Source of the DNA: Gonatopus flavifemur
Taxonomy: Eukaryota > Arthropoda > Insecta > Hymenoptera > Dryinidae
Direction of reading: 5' to 3'
Assembly: GCA_018340375.1 (NCBI GenBank)
Contig: JAFFJZ010000001.1
Location: forward strand, 49,654,001 to 49,718,000
Length of the DNA stretch: 64,000 bases
In this document: piece after piece, positions 47,952 through 59,640 of the stretch
Numbering within the stretch: the first letter of the stretch is position 1
Layout of the letters: each line of letters begins with the position of its first letter
Notes under the pieces: generated by a model
The model's database searches: none
Seen by the model: the letters and a program-made list of their open reading frames with translations, nothing else
Told to the model about the DNA's origin: nothing
Translations under genes and position numbers: made by a program

Positions 47952-48691
47952 GTTGTTTTCAATAATCGTATAACACACAACAGTAGATTCACGGTACAGT
48001 ATAAACAATCAAATACATAGACTCTCATGTATTGCAGGAACAGGAATCTAAAAATGCACTGATTCACATCTTAATATAAATTCTGAAAAACACTTCACCA
48101 TATATTCACCAAGGAACAGTATGTATACTAAAAAATTTGAACTGGATGGCAAAAGTGGTCCGTACCGTACGTTTCAACGTTGTCTCGCGAAGTGAATCTC
48201 GATAGCGTCATCAGCACCGTTACCAACGAAGTTATCGAATTATCGATTGGCGATTTCTCATAGATTCGAAGGTGTGATTGATCAAGCATATAAGAATCGA
48301 CCAATGAATGTCGAATACGATGATTTTTGGCAACGCTGTCCACACCATGCGGATTTCGGTTACTACTGACTAAATTATAAACCAAATAGTAATTTCCATA
48401 TGACATTTTGTAATATATGTAATCAACACATGAAAATTTATAATTTCAAATCGAAAATTTGCTGACGCAATAATATTTTTTTTACAGGGATTATAACATT
48501 TTATAAGGAGGATTAAGCTTTTTCTGTTGTTGGTTTCTGTTATTTCAACTGATTTTTCAAACTGATTCATAGAACTATTTGTCGTTTTCATAATTCACCA
48601 CTTTATCCGTATAATGGACTAATCAACAATTTGTTATTTCTCCAACAAGAGGAGGTCGCGAGGGTCGGGGCTAATTTCATTAAAATTCAGG

Positions 48692-49089
48692 CAGGGTTGG
48701 TAATTGATGTGTCACCGAAGGTTTTCGACAGTCATTCAAAATCAACAACCATGCCTTGTACTTTGAAGCGAAGAAACATATAAACACCGATCAAATTCAA
48801 TAATCGATGCGTGTGTCGCTGATACAGCGAATTTAAACACACGAACGGATTCATGTCTCTAATACGCATCGATTATTGAATTTGATCGGTGTTTATATGT
48901 TTCTTCGCTTCAAAGTACAAGGCATTGTTGTTGGTATTGAATTATCGACCGGAACGATTACACAATTTGTGTTTACTAGTCATTCAAAATGTAGTAAACA
49001 CGTGTAGAATACGTAGATTACATGATTTGCAAGGTTTACATGAAAAATACTGTGTAGATTACAGGAAGTAAATTACTTGCCCATCCCTG
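48692..49089. mobile_element. hAT-like MITE with inner hairpin
   Basis: Ends CAGGGTTGGTAA and TTGCCCATCCCTG resemble hAT termini but no 8-bp duplication is visible. A near-perfect hairpin at 48743-48934 (CCTTGTACTTTGAAGCGAAG and complement, arms about 75 bp) lies within. Confidence 0.5.
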
Positions 49090-49211
49090 GTTACATCTGA
49101 AAAAACCCTTTTGGCTATATCCTAGTGCAGCTTATTTTTCGAAATATCACAGTTTTGAGAATGCGCACAAGTTGATATGTGCAAAGGAAATACCCTCATT
49201 CAATCGACCTA

Positions 49212-49284
49212 CGGTGGCTTGAGTGATAGAGCGTTGGGCTTCCAGTCCCGACGAACCGTATTCAATTCTCGTGGAGGTGATTTT
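49212..49284 (+). ncRNA. tRNA-like (SINE-type) module, degenerate
   Basis: GTGGCTTGAGTGATAGAGCG fits an A box. GTTGGG and CCCGAC can pair around CTTCCAGT as an anticodon arm, and GTATTCAATTC is a weak B box. No acceptor stem closes it. More likely a tRNA-derived repeat than a tRNA gene. Confidence 0.35.
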
Positions 49285-49421
49285 TTTGTTCAGTGTATCC
49301 TAATAGATTTTTTTCTTTTAGTGTTATGACATATGTTTTCCTATGAGAAAATTTTTCTTCTCTCTCAATAAGCTGTTTTGCAAAACAAGTAGATTTGTTT
49401 ATAAATACATTCTTTTCTGTA

Positions 49422-49775
49422 CACAGAAGGAAGTATTTTTTTATTCAAATGAATATGTTATTCCAATAAGACGGAATAAAAATTATATTTCACTTGAATC
49501 ATTCTTTGCATGATGGAAATAAAATTCATTTGCTTGAAATAAATCTTCTTTGATTCAAATACATTTGTTATTCCAATAATAATAATCGTAAATATTTATT
49601 TTGCTTCACTGGAATAACAAATTTATTTGAATCAAAGAAGGTTTATGTCAGTCAAATGAATTTTGTTTCTGTTAACGAATTTCTATTGTAAAAAATGATT
49701 CAAATGAAATCAAGTTTTTATTTCGCTGTACTGGAATAACATATTTTTTGGAATTAAAAAATACTTTCTCCTGTG
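49422..49775. mobile_element. CAC-end MITE at the palindrome centre
   Basis: Starts CACAGAAGGAAGTATTTTTT, ends ATACTTTCTCCTGTG, with TA on both sides. Its target is the TA of the TGTACA at the centre of symmetry of the palindrome. The interior repeats TTATTCCAATAA and TTCAAATGAAT. Confidence 0.8.
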
Positions 49776-49917
49776 TACAGAAAATAATGTATTTATAAGT
49801 AAAGCGACTTGTTTCTTAAAGTACAAGCTTGAAAGAGAAGGATAATTCTCTCATTATAAATGATAGGACATAAGACTAAAAAAACAATCTATTAGGATAT
49901 ATTGAAGAACAACATCA

Positions 49918-49982
49918 TCTCCACGAGAATTGAACACGGGTCGGCAGAACTTGACATCGAGGCTTTATCACTCAAGCCACCG
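49918..49982 (-). ncRNA. tRNA-like module, second arm
   Basis: Inverted counterpart of the module at 49212-49284. It has the same A box (GTGGCTTGAGTGATAAAGC) and a better B box (GTGTTCAATTC). The two differ in the middle. Confidence 0.35.
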
Positions 49983-50570
49983 CTGGTCGCTTGCATAAGG
50001 GTATTTCCTTCACGTATATCAAGTTGCGCCCATTCTTCCAACTTGCATAAATTTTTCGAAATCGAAGTCATCCTCAGATAAAAGCCAAAAGGATTACTCT
50101 CCCGGGTATCTAAGATACACAAACATGTATCTTTCATGGAAATTAGTTCCTGACCCTCGCGACCTCTCTTTATGAAATTTTATTTTACTTGGCATAAGAA
50201 AATTTACTAACCATAAGAATTTTCAATATTCGAATTGCAAAGATAATACCGTGATTTTCATAATTTCTTCGTTATGTCATAATAAAATATATTAACGAAA
50301 ACATGCGAATTTTTCACACTACTCTTTCTTAAAATTCTCAGGCTCTTATATTGATTATTAAGTTACATATTAATCATTAGGATGCTAGAATCAATTTTTC
50401 AATATCCTGATCTAAAAAATCACTAGCTCATAAAATTTATAATTCTGTTTATAAAGATTATTTGATGAATACTATTTGTTGTTAAGTAATATTACTTTTT
50501 GAACGGAAATTAGAATTTTTAAGTTATCATTGTAATTTTTAATAAAAACTGGGTTCCGTTTTTCTCCGTG

Positions 50571-51363
50571 TATTCTCGGTCCCCTGATGGTGAAAATGAT
50601 AATAAGTCGAGATCAGTTATAGATCAAATCTTTTCATGTTCCTGGTTCACAAAGGAAAATGAGTCTACATGATGAAATTCTGCTCAGTGTGAAAATGATT
50701 CAGCTTTTTGAGTATATTAGAGAAAGACTGTAAAACTATGTCTACAGAAATGCTTTAGACATTCCCTGTGCAACAACTAAACGTTTGCCAGTTGTTTGTA
50801 ATGATTTGTCATGTAAGCACTCGCATGAGTCTAGGTTTTCTCTAGTACAGCATTACAGAAATCGTGAATACATACAGTCATTTTCACTAAGATCTTACGA
50901 TTCTACTGTACATATACAAACATAAATTTTTTATGAACAATACAATGAAGAATTGAAATAATTTAATGACACTCGCTCAATCTCATGGGATTTCATAGTT
51001 CAGTCTGTATCGAATAATGCTCAAAATACGATTATTGTATAAAACCTGATGAAGATTACATTTGCTTATATTCAGTGGTGTCGCGTTCGCAACGATCCCA
51101 CAAAAAGCTATGACGTGATTTCGATGAACCGATGAACCGATCAACCTTGATGATCGATTTCTCTTCTGAAGATCGACCATCTGTTCAACGACTACCATAA
51201 TGCAACCCTTCTTCAATCGTTCAGAGAACAAACTTTCATGCTACAACGGTTGCTCGTCGAAGAGGGAAAGTACGGGGATGGACAATAATGGAACCGTCAA
51301 CAGTCGTTTCGATTATCCAATTGTTGTTACATGTATAAATTACGTGTACTCCCTGCGTGTTTG
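50571..51363. other. Unassigned sequence
   Basis: No supported gene or repeat. Confidence 0.4.
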
Positions 51364-51737
51364 TAGTGTTGCCGCGATGTTATCGTCGAAATTCAGATAT
51401 AATCGATTATCTTAATTTTGACAGGTTTTCATGGAACTTTCAACGCGTAGATCTTCGACTGTGCACGAAATGAAACGGGATAATGGATCATCTTGGTCTT
51501 TTAAACAAAATAAATCAAAATATTCTTACACTATCGTAACGATAATTATCGATATATCGTGACGATAAATGGAAGCATATCTTGCTTTATTTTATGTACA
51601 AGTCTGGAATCATTCATTATTCCGTTTCATCGTGAGCTTAATCTAAGATTCGTGGATTATATATTCCATAGGAACGTGTAAGAATTGAGATAATCGATTA
51701 TTCCTCAATTATCGACGATAATATCGCGGCAACACTA
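51364..51737. mobile_element. hAT-type MITE, 8-bp duplication
   Basis: Inverted ends TAGTGTTGCCGCGATGTTAT (about 26 bp, one mismatch) are flanked by CGTGTTTG on both sides (51356-51363 and 51738-51745). The interior is rich in ATCGATAAT-type palindromes. Confidence 0.9.
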
Positions 51738-51919
51738 CGTGTTTGGAATCAAATCTGCTTGATTCATACATATTGGTAAAACGCGATAACGCAATATTTT
51801 TCATATACTTTGGGAAATTTGATAATTCGAAGAATTAGATTCAAGTGTTTTGTTTGTCAAGTAGGACTGAATTCTATAATTAACCGTCAATCGTTTATGA
51901 CAAACTATTTATTCTCATC

Positions 51920-52060
51920 AAAATATTGCTCTGTACAGCACTTCTTTGATTCAAGTAAAAGTGTTGTACAGAGCAATACTTTGATAAAATTGAAGCGTTT
52001 GCCCGTAGTTCATTATAAACGATTTGGCTGCCGTTGCGCCGCTATTATCACCTCAATATA
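51920..52060. repeat. Hairpin and half copy of the repeat at 2118-2222
   Basis: TTGCTCTGTACAGCACTT faces its complement at 51924-51980. The following TGCCCGTAGTTCATTATAAA and CGATTTGGCTGC match the right half of the hairpin at 2118-2222. Confidence 0.55.
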
Positions 52061-52104
52061 AAATTATAATTCTGAATGCTATGAACACAAAATTTTGAAA
52101 TCTA

Positions 52105-52407
52105 CACGGAAAGACCGCGGGTTTATTATTATGTAGAAAAATGACTGTCGATTTAGGGAAAACGAGGATCGCTGAAAAATATTCGTAGTGAGTCTACTAA
52201 AGTTCGTAGTCAATGTATTAACAATTATTGATAGTTCCCCTGTGAAAAATATCAATGAAACTATCAACCGTTAATATTTTGACTACGAATTTTCGGTAGA
52301 CTCCCTACGAATATTTTTCAGCGATCCTCTTTTTCCCTAAATTGACAGTCATTTTTCTAAACGTTGATGAATTCTTTCTCAATGGTAATAGACCCGGTCT
52401 TTCCGTG
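52105..52407. mobile_element. CAC-end MITE, ACCGGGTCTATTA family (copy 2)
   Basis: Starts CACGGAAAGACCGCGGGTTT, ends GACCCGGTCTTTCCGTG, flanked by TA on both sides. Arms of about 130 bp. Same family as 8142-8412. A lone left end of the same type follows at 52453. Confidence 0.85.
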
Positions 52408-54227
52408 TAGTGAACAGGAACCAGAGTTCCATGTCGAGACATACACTCCCTACACGGAAAAAATCCTACAATACTGAGTGCATTAAGATTTGCTCCGTCT
52501 GCATTGTTTCACTTTTCATCGCAATTAATGAGATTTGACTGATTCAAACTTAGAAAGAATAGTTCATTACGCAAGAATTTATTAATCCACGTGTTAATCA
52601 ATTTCCAATTCAAATCAAAAGAATGATTCAAAACGAAAGCCGAATTACATAAAAGTCTCACTTGAAAACTATGGGGAAAATTTGGATCATTCGTCTTATT
52701 TATCATCTAATTGAACAGAATTTGACACAACGAAATTTAGAGCTTACAATGGTGCACCAAGAACATGTGGTTAACCCACGAAAGATATCGAGTACACGAT
52801 CACGTAGACGCGATATTACTTGTTTTTATTCATTACGCTCAAACTGAAAAATCGTGTCGAATTTCGCGCATGTGTCATCTGCTTGGTTCACCCTTCTCGA
52901 CAGTTTTGAAGGACAAATTCGATATGGCCGTGATATATCGGTTTCCTTCCCGTGGTATTGGATTTACGCCCGAAGGAAAGTTGGAAAGAGCTATTAAAGT
53001 AGGTGAGAGAGGAAAACAACGCACCCTCGAGTACGATTCCCCGATTCGTTCATACACAGTTATAAATAAAAGCTGGGAACTGGATCATTAAAACCTTACC
53101 TACGAAATTTCTAGCCGGAAGTATTTTAATGAATTATTGGTAACAGCTTTTACCCCCCATAGATCATAAATAGGTGGAAGACATATGGATATATAAAAAT
53201 TCCCACATTACCAATTCGTATCCGATTGTCAAATTAAATGAATAGAACATTTCAATCTCGTCAGCATTTTCAATCCTACCCTTTTTTCCCATTGTAATCA
53301 AATAATAAATCATGCACCACCTTCGTGCTTCGCTTGATTCTTCTTATCGATTCTAGTTTCACGCAGACCATGACCAAAGAGAGACAGCGTGATTTGATAC
53401 TTGGATAAGGAAATTTACATAAATTCCACCAGTTATTGTCCGTAATTCTCGCATGAATCGTTAGACAGCGTCGTATAGCGATGACAAGTGCACAATAGGA
53501 ACTATTCAAATTGAAATTCTCATTCTAGTATCCTATCGAAGCGAAGGGTATCGAGGGAAATCTATGGTAATTTTTTCATCTGTTTTTGCTCCACCACTGC
53601 GAACACGTGTAATTATTTCATGTACCAATTACTCCTCGAGTTCGCGTTGTTACCTCGCTATTGCGATTATTTCGTCGAAGTTTGTGGTGTTAGAATAATG
53701 CAAATTGTGTGAAATTTCTTACACAGGAGACACCTGCGAAAAAATTGCCATCGCAAAACAAGCGAAACGATGTTTCGTATTCGTTCTTACGAACGAAATT
53801 TATGTTGCGTGAAGCAACCGTCTACTTAACATTTTTTCTTTCTTGTTTTGCTGACTTCTCGCTCAAGAGGGAATGCGTAAAATCAACCACCCGCGAAACA
53901 TTTAAAGAACATAAAAGTGAAAGGAAATTCACTTTGAAGTGAGTCCAACACCTTTCGTTGAACAATTGAGAATTGTCTTTGGGTACGAAAGTTGTTCGTT
54001 GTTTTCCACTCTTGCCCGATGCTTGGAATGGTTCGTGTAGAAATGTATCATGTACTTTGTTTACAATTTTCATATGAATTGTGTGCATATTCGTCTTTTT
54101 TCAGGAGTTTCAACTTACCGTAGGATTTTTATAGAGATTTGGTGCAGGTGAATGCAGAATGTTTTGATGATTTCTTTTCAAAATCAGTTATTCTCTCTTC
54201 CGTACCTTATTTCAAGCCGGATTAGTG
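52408..54227. other. Unassigned sequence
   Basis: Slightly GC-richer at 52740-53090, with open frames on both strands, but no motif, splice signal or known protein. A lone CACGGAAAAAATCC end at 52453 may be a truncated MITE. Confidence 0.4.
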
Positions 54228-54440
54228 CACTGTTAGAAATATCTGGGAGTTTTTTTTGAACATGAATTCAGGTTCATATACATTGTAAATTACATTTACT
54301 GTACAAAAACAGGAAAGAACTATAGATTATGCTATAGTTTACATTAAATTTAATGTAAAATGTGTATGAAACTGAATTCGTGCACGTACTTGAAAAAAAC
54401 TTCAAGCAAAAACATTTAAATGCAGAAATTTCTAACAGTG
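54228..54440. mobile_element. CAC-end MITE
   Basis: Starts CACTGTTAGAAAT, ends ATTTCTAACAGTG, flanked by TG on both sides. Confidence 0.75.
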
Positions 54441-54616
54441 TGGAAGAGGTTAACACCGAATATATCCATGTTCATAAAACATGACAAGATTTCAGTTGTT
54501 CGAATAACTTCCTTGCTCAGAGATTTTTCGGTTTCAAAGATCTGGAAAGATTGAATAGAGTTTTATTGAACATACATTGAGAGAATTTCACGAAAAAACC
54601 TTCACTGTAAAAAGTA

Positions 54617-54842
54617 AGTGAAGTTTTCCCCCAAATTTAGTGGCAACAAAATCCGTCATGTGGGGGGAATTCATTTTCCATATATTGTGGAGTGATTCTC
54701 CTTTATTTTGTCAGAAAATTCCTTCTGTTTGAGTGGGAATTTTTCTCCAAATGGAGGAAAATTGTCCCAAAACAAGGGGAAATGAATTTACCCCACATGG
54801 AGGATTTTTGCTGCCTCCAAATTTGGGGGAAAACTCCCCTTC
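54617..54842. repeat. Hairpin repeat with TTTTCCCC motifs
   Basis: GTGAAGTTTTCCCCCAAATTT faces AAATTTGGGGGAAAACTCC. Motifs TGGGGGAA and TTCCCCA repeat in both orientations. A relative lies at about 55430-55640 (GTGGGGGAATT and TTCCCCA motifs). Confidence 0.6.
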
Positions 54843-55642
54843 ATACGCCTTTTCTGTAAGATAGAGAGATATTCATTATGCGAAATGATAAACTGTTCTT
54901 AGTGCCTATACGAAGAGGTGTGGTTACACGTATTGAGCATGTAATTACGTCTAGAACGGACTTGTTGGACTTGCTTCGCTTACCTTCTAATCAACGGGCT
55001 CAATCCCTATAGACTACTGCTATAATGTCAATCACCCTCACACCTGCGGATCATGTCCGCTTTCATTATTCTAGCATCTTATTCAAATTCAAGTAGTTAC
55101 TCGCCTGCACGTAAAAATTATATGATAATATGAACGAATCTCGTATGGTATCATTTTTGAAACTTAGAGCTTACTCCAAAAAACAATTTGTCCTTATAAT
55201 AAACAATTCCCATTTTTCTCGTGATAATTTTCCAAATATGCAGCAATATTCCTCTTAATATGATGAGATCTTTCCGTACATGTATCAAAATTTATTTCAA
55301 GCTCTTCTGTCAGTATACTAGAAATGATAGTGAATCGGTGGCGACTACGGATTTCTGTACCTTGTTGCTAACAGAGACAAGTGATGATTACTATTTTGGT
55401 ACACTTGAATACGATTTGGTACACTGTGAAAAATGTGGAGAACTGTTCTTCACATTGTTGATAGATTTCGTCCCCTCATCGTGGGGGAATTGTTTTTTCA
55501 TCAAAAATGAGGGATTTTTCCACCACTTTGAGGGACTATCTTGTTTTTTGGGTGTTGTATCCTCCACAGATTAAGAGAAAGTCCACCAAATTATGGTGAA
55601 AAATTCCCCATCGGTGGAGGAAAATTCCACAATTATTTTTGA

Positions 55643-56770
55643 CACCCTAAAAAAAAATTTCTTTCATCCAAATGAATATTCATTTGTCCTGTACCAAAGA
55701 AATATCTATCAGAATCAACAAAATAGGGGAGAGTGGGGCAAGTTTTCTATAGGGGCATGTTTTCCAATGCGTTATAATTTCTTAGTAGCAATGTTTGTCA
55801 CTGCGGAAAATTATCTCAGTCTCAATCAAATTATTGTAACGTATTACAAGCAAATTTATCGAAAACATAAGCAAATATTATCTGATATGAAAACAATCAG
55901 AATAACGTAAGTATGGTTTTTTTTTCAATTTGAATGAACACATGTAAAGTTCATTCACCAACGACAAAATCGTAAAAACAGTTCTTTTATTATTATGAAA
56001 GCAGCTATTGACCTGATATTGCCGTGAATAGTACCTTAGATGATACTACTCACGACCAATCATCCAGCAGCGCGCTCTTCCAGCATACTAAGAAATTATA
56101 ACGCATTGGAAAACATGCCCCTATAGAAAACTTGCCCCACTCTCCCCTATGTAATTCAATTGAGTCATTGCTTTTTGTTCTTCATACTTTTGCTCACTTT
56201 TTATGTACTACATTCGTTATTTCGTTTTCCTATATCACATGTACCCCTATTGTAATTGATTTCCAAATAAAAAGTCGAATAAAATACTCAATTGGGATTC
56301 GAACTTCAATTTCTTATCTATTTTTGGCGATTTTGAATGAGTGAGAAAATTTGCCCCCATATGGTTCGAAGGTGCTGGAAAACTTGCCCCGTATGTGGGG
56401 CAAGTTTTCGCAAGTGACATGACTGCAAATAACACTATTTTGCAACAACATGCTTATGAAATCATTACATTTATTTATACTAGGTTGTAGTGGAAGCTTC
56501 GGCGAGTAAAATAGTACCCCCAAACGCCTTGAAATATGCAACGGGGAAAAATACAAAAATCGACGAAGAAAAAGTGGGAAAACATGCCCCACTCTCCCCT
56601 ATTCTTTGAAAGTGAAAGAATTTATTTAAATTAAATCAATCATTATAATCATTCATTTGATTCAAATAAACTTTTTTGGTTTCAAAGAATATTTTGTTGA
56701 TCCTAATAAATATTTCTTTGGTACAGGACAAATAAATATTGATTTGGTTGAAAAAAATTTTTTTTCAGTG
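55643..56770. mobile_element. CAC-end hairpin hosting GGGGAGAGTGGGGCAAG elements
   Basis: Left CACCCTAAAAAAAAATTTC and right GAAAAAAATTTTTTTTCAGTG form imperfect ends. Arms with TTTGTCCTGTACCAAAGAAA face their complement. The middle is taken up by the element at 55724-56149 and a further fragment to 56601. Confidence 0.55.
55724..56149. mobile_element. MITE with TAGGGGAGAGTGGGGCAAG ends
   Basis: Perfect or near-perfect 66-bp inverted arms (TAGGGGAGAGTGGGGCAAGT at the left, complement at the right). A third end of the same type, GGGGCATGTTTTCC in inverse, lies at about 56567-56601, so two copies may overlap or one is rearranged. Confidence 0.75.
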
Positions 56771-57562
56771 CAGTGTACAGAATTAAATACTATGTGAAGA
56801 AATCCGTGATCATTATCGATTTACTATCATTTCTAGTAATTATTCTATAATCTTTGTTCTCCGTGCGAATAGTATTTCAAAATAATTTTAAAAAAGCCTG
56901 CACCCTTAAACAAGTTACAATTTCTTTTGTTTCTAAAAGGTATGCATCTTCAGGGTCTCTCTCTCAAACGTGTAACCGTGGCTCATTATTTCCATGCTGG
57001 GGGCACGTAAACCATATGGTTCTTCTATCGTGTTCACTTTGCACACGTGTCCTGTATACTTTTTCGAGCTATCGAATTTGTGAAATTTAAACTTTTGCAC
57101 GCGCGATCGATTTCCGTCGGTTTGCACTTGATGGGTTTCTCACGAGAGAAGCACCGATGTTTTTATTCAACCACACCGATTCGACTTCACCGCAATTTAT
57201 ATAACTTCGTTTACGAGGCGAAGAGTATTGACTTATTGCAACCTTCTTGAATAATACATGTATATGTATATGAATGATTCCACGGTATTGCAATTTGACT
57301 CCTAATACTTATAGTGAAGTGAAAAATATACACAGAGAGCATATTACAATTGAGGAGATGATAGCGCCGTGATACGAGTTAAATCGTTTTATTTCAAACT
57401 ATCCAAAAACGGCTCTGCTGTATACAGCGATATTTTATTGGAGCGTTTTCAAATGGTTTGGAATGAACGATACCACTAGTACCACGGCACTAGTATCCTC
57501 TTGAAATCATTGTAGTAGGTCACTATCCGCAGACCAGATTGGAATTGACAAGAAAAATTATA
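56771..57562. other. Unassigned sequence
   Basis: No supported gene. Slightly GC-richer near 57000-57230, with no recognisable exon. Confidence 0.4.
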
Positions 57563-58829
57563 TTAGGTGTGCAAGTTGAAACTCGGCTTTGAGTTGGTTG
57601 CATGAAACAAAATATTTGAACGCATCCGATTCGTCCGCCATTTTGGATATATGTAGCGTAGACATTGCACTTGTCATATCAGTCATTTTCAAGTAGTAAT
57701 TTCCTGTGTATCAATTTTATGAGATGGATTTCGATAAGCAACATTTACGCCGTTGTATTCTATTCTATTCTCGAATGAATAAAAATGCTGCTCAAGCTAT
57801 GAAATTGATAATTACGACATTGGGTCAACATTCTGTGAGCCGTTCAACAGTGAAAAAGTGGTTTACAAGATTTCGTAATGGAAATTTCAGTCTTGAGGAC
57901 GATCCACGTCCAGGTGCAATCAAAAAATTTGAGGATGAAGAACTTGAAGTTTTACCGAATGAAAATCCATGTCAAACTGAAGGAAAGCTTGCAGAACAGT
58001 TAGGAGTTACTCGTCAAGCAATTTCACTTCGATCGCATGCATTGGGAAAAATACAGAAGAAAGGAAAATGGGTTCCTCATAAACTGACGGAAGAAAATAA
58101 AAGACAGAGAGTTGGCATTTGCATGAATTTGCTTTCTCGGTTCAAGAAGAATTTTCTGCATAAAATCATTAAGAGTGATGAAAAATGGATTTTGTACGAC
58201 AATCCTAAAAGTAGAAAAGCATGGGTTGATCCGGGCCAGCCATCTACATCAGTTGAAAAACCGAATATTCATGCAAAGAAAGTTTTACTCTGTGTTTGGT
58301 GGGATTGGAAAGGAATTATTTACTACGAGCTTCTCGAACCTGGCCAAACTATGACAGCTGAGCGTTACCGGGCCCAGCTGATCAAGTGAGTAAGTGATAC
58401 TCTGGAGGAAAAAAGACCATGTACGGGGCAAGGAAGGCGAAAAGTGATGCTGCTGCATGATAATGCACGTCCACATACAGCAAAACCAACCCAGGAACTC
58501 ATCTTCAATTTAGGCTGGGAAGTTGTACCTCATGCGGTATATTCACCAGACTTAGCTCCTTCTGATTATCACTTATTTAGATCAATATCGTCATATTTGA
58601 AGGAGCAGCACTTCATGAATATCAAAGATGTCTGTAAATGGCTGGATAACTATTTTGTTTCGGAACCACCAAGTTTCTATCGTGAAGACATTTATCTACT
58701 ACCCGATAAATGGCAAAAGACTGTAGGTAATAACGGCGAATATTTTAATTGATAATTCTTGACAGAGGTATTTTTTTAATAAAATTGAATTTGACAAAAA
58801 AAAAGCCGAGTTTCAACTTGCACACCTAA
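57563..58829 (+). mobile_element. Mariner transposon, complete ends
   Basis: Perfect 28-bp inverted repeats start TTAGGTGTGCAAGTTGAAAC at both ends. TA flanks both sides (57561-57562 and 58830-58831). The 1267-bp length and single transposase frame are standard for mariner. Confidence 0.97.
57724..58752 (+). pseudogene. Mariner transposase (DD34D), one premature stop
   Basis: From ATG at 57724 the frame gives 342 codons, the usual mariner length, broken only by TGA at 58387-58389. The N-terminal helix-turn-helix region ([15 protein letters not shown]) is followed by the WVPHKL linker motif. The catalytic triad is SDEKW (first D), HDNARPH (second D) and SPDLAPSDYHLF (third D), with 34 residues between the last two. 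The enzyme would cut at the inverted repeats and insert at TA. The stop lies between the first and second catalytic residues, so this copy is inactive, but it is otherwise intact and therefore recent. Confidence 0.95.
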
Positions 58830-58874
58830 TAGTATCTTTATTATTTAATGCTAGAGAAGGCTGCGGTTTTCATA

Positions 58875-59109
58875 CACGCAGAAAACAGATGTCTCGAAAA
58901 GTCCCATAATTTATTAAGGATCAGCGCCAGTCTGTGACAGATAGAGTTTTCACTTCAATTCACTTTTAAAAAGTCCCACAATTAGACGTATTTCTACAAG
59001 AAATTATGGTACTTTTGAAGCTATATTCAGGTAAATAATTTTATTCATCACAGACTGGCGCTGATCCTCAATAAATTATGGGAATTTTTAAAATATATTT
59101 TTCTGCGTG
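58875..59109. mobile_element. CAC-end hairpin MITE
   Basis: Starts CACGCAGAAAACAGATG, ends ATATTTTTCTGCGTG, flanked by TA on both sides. Arms include CATAATTTATTAAGGATCAG and ACTCTATCTGTCACAGACTGG-like blocks facing complements. Confidence 0.85.
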
Positions 59110-59640
59110 TAAGAATCGATGAATTTGTTAATTTCAACGACAGGAATTTGTACTGTCTGAATCTTCATGAAAATCCGAACATGGGTTGGCATTGATATGA
59201 AGCACAATAAATAGTATATTACGTATCAAGGGAGGAAAGGACGCCATTAACGCGATTGTGAGTTTGTCACACAAGCAAAGCGTGGGTGGCAAGACACGAG
59301 TTGTAATACCGTACTTATCTCACGAGATACCTATACTATTTTTCATAACACTCGCGCGCAAAGTTCACGCAATTCATGTAAGATAACACAAGAAACATTA
59401 AAGTTTGCAGAGACCGTTCATGAGATCAACTGGATATGGTCAATGTCACAGCAGAATATTAAATTCATCTATATTCTGTCTCTGATTTGTATTATATCAT
59501 ATTTGACCCTGTATCACAAATAAATCATCAATTCATCCATCTTTTTACCCTCCTTGGAATCGAGATATCCAAGTTGCGTACTTTCCCTCCCTAGAGAGGG
59601 AAAACTTACTCTCCTCCCGCTCTATAGACATGGGAAGTAA

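Larger units (their letters stand above)
48647..50170. mobile_element. Near-zero-loop palindrome with tRNA-like modules
   Basis: Arms begin AAGAGGAGGTCGCGAGGGTC at the left and face the complement at the right end. After removing two insertions (48692-49089 and 49422-49775) the arms are about 375 and 395 bp and meet at TTTTCTGTACAGAAAA without a loop. Each arm holds a tRNA-like segment: 49212-49284 on the plus strand and about 49918-49982 on the minus strand. These have an A-box-like GTGGCTTGAGTGATAGAGC and a B-box-like GTGTTCAATTC. It may be two SINE-like units joined head to head. Confidence 0.65.
38711..50570 (-). mobile_element. Two-gene CACTA/EnSpm-like transposon (putative autonomous)
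   Basis: The left end TA-CACGGAGAAAAATCGG at 38711 and the right end CCGTTTTTCTCCGTG-TA at 50570 are inverted. They stay similar for about 35 bp, including TTCTATTAAAAA against TTTTATTAAAAA. Neither end has another partner nearby. Between them lie a Tnp2-like transposase gene and a ten-exon companion gene in tandem on the minus strand. Later insertions account for 39083-39736, part of 40112-40345 and 48647-50170. Terminal CAC, a short target duplication and a Tnp2/DUF4218-like transposase fit the CACTA branch of the CMC superfamily. The transposase appears frameshifted and the companion has one frameshift, so this copy may be inactive. The pairing of the ends is inference from position and similarity. 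Confidence 0.6.

Noticed and set aside
49212..49284. A functional tRNA gene
   Set aside because: No closed acceptor stem, weak B box and an enlarged anticodon loop; treated as a tRNA-derived repeat module.
51500..51560. ATCGATAAT-rich patch as a regulatory or origin-like site
   Set aside because: It lies inside the hAT-type MITE and is explained by that element.
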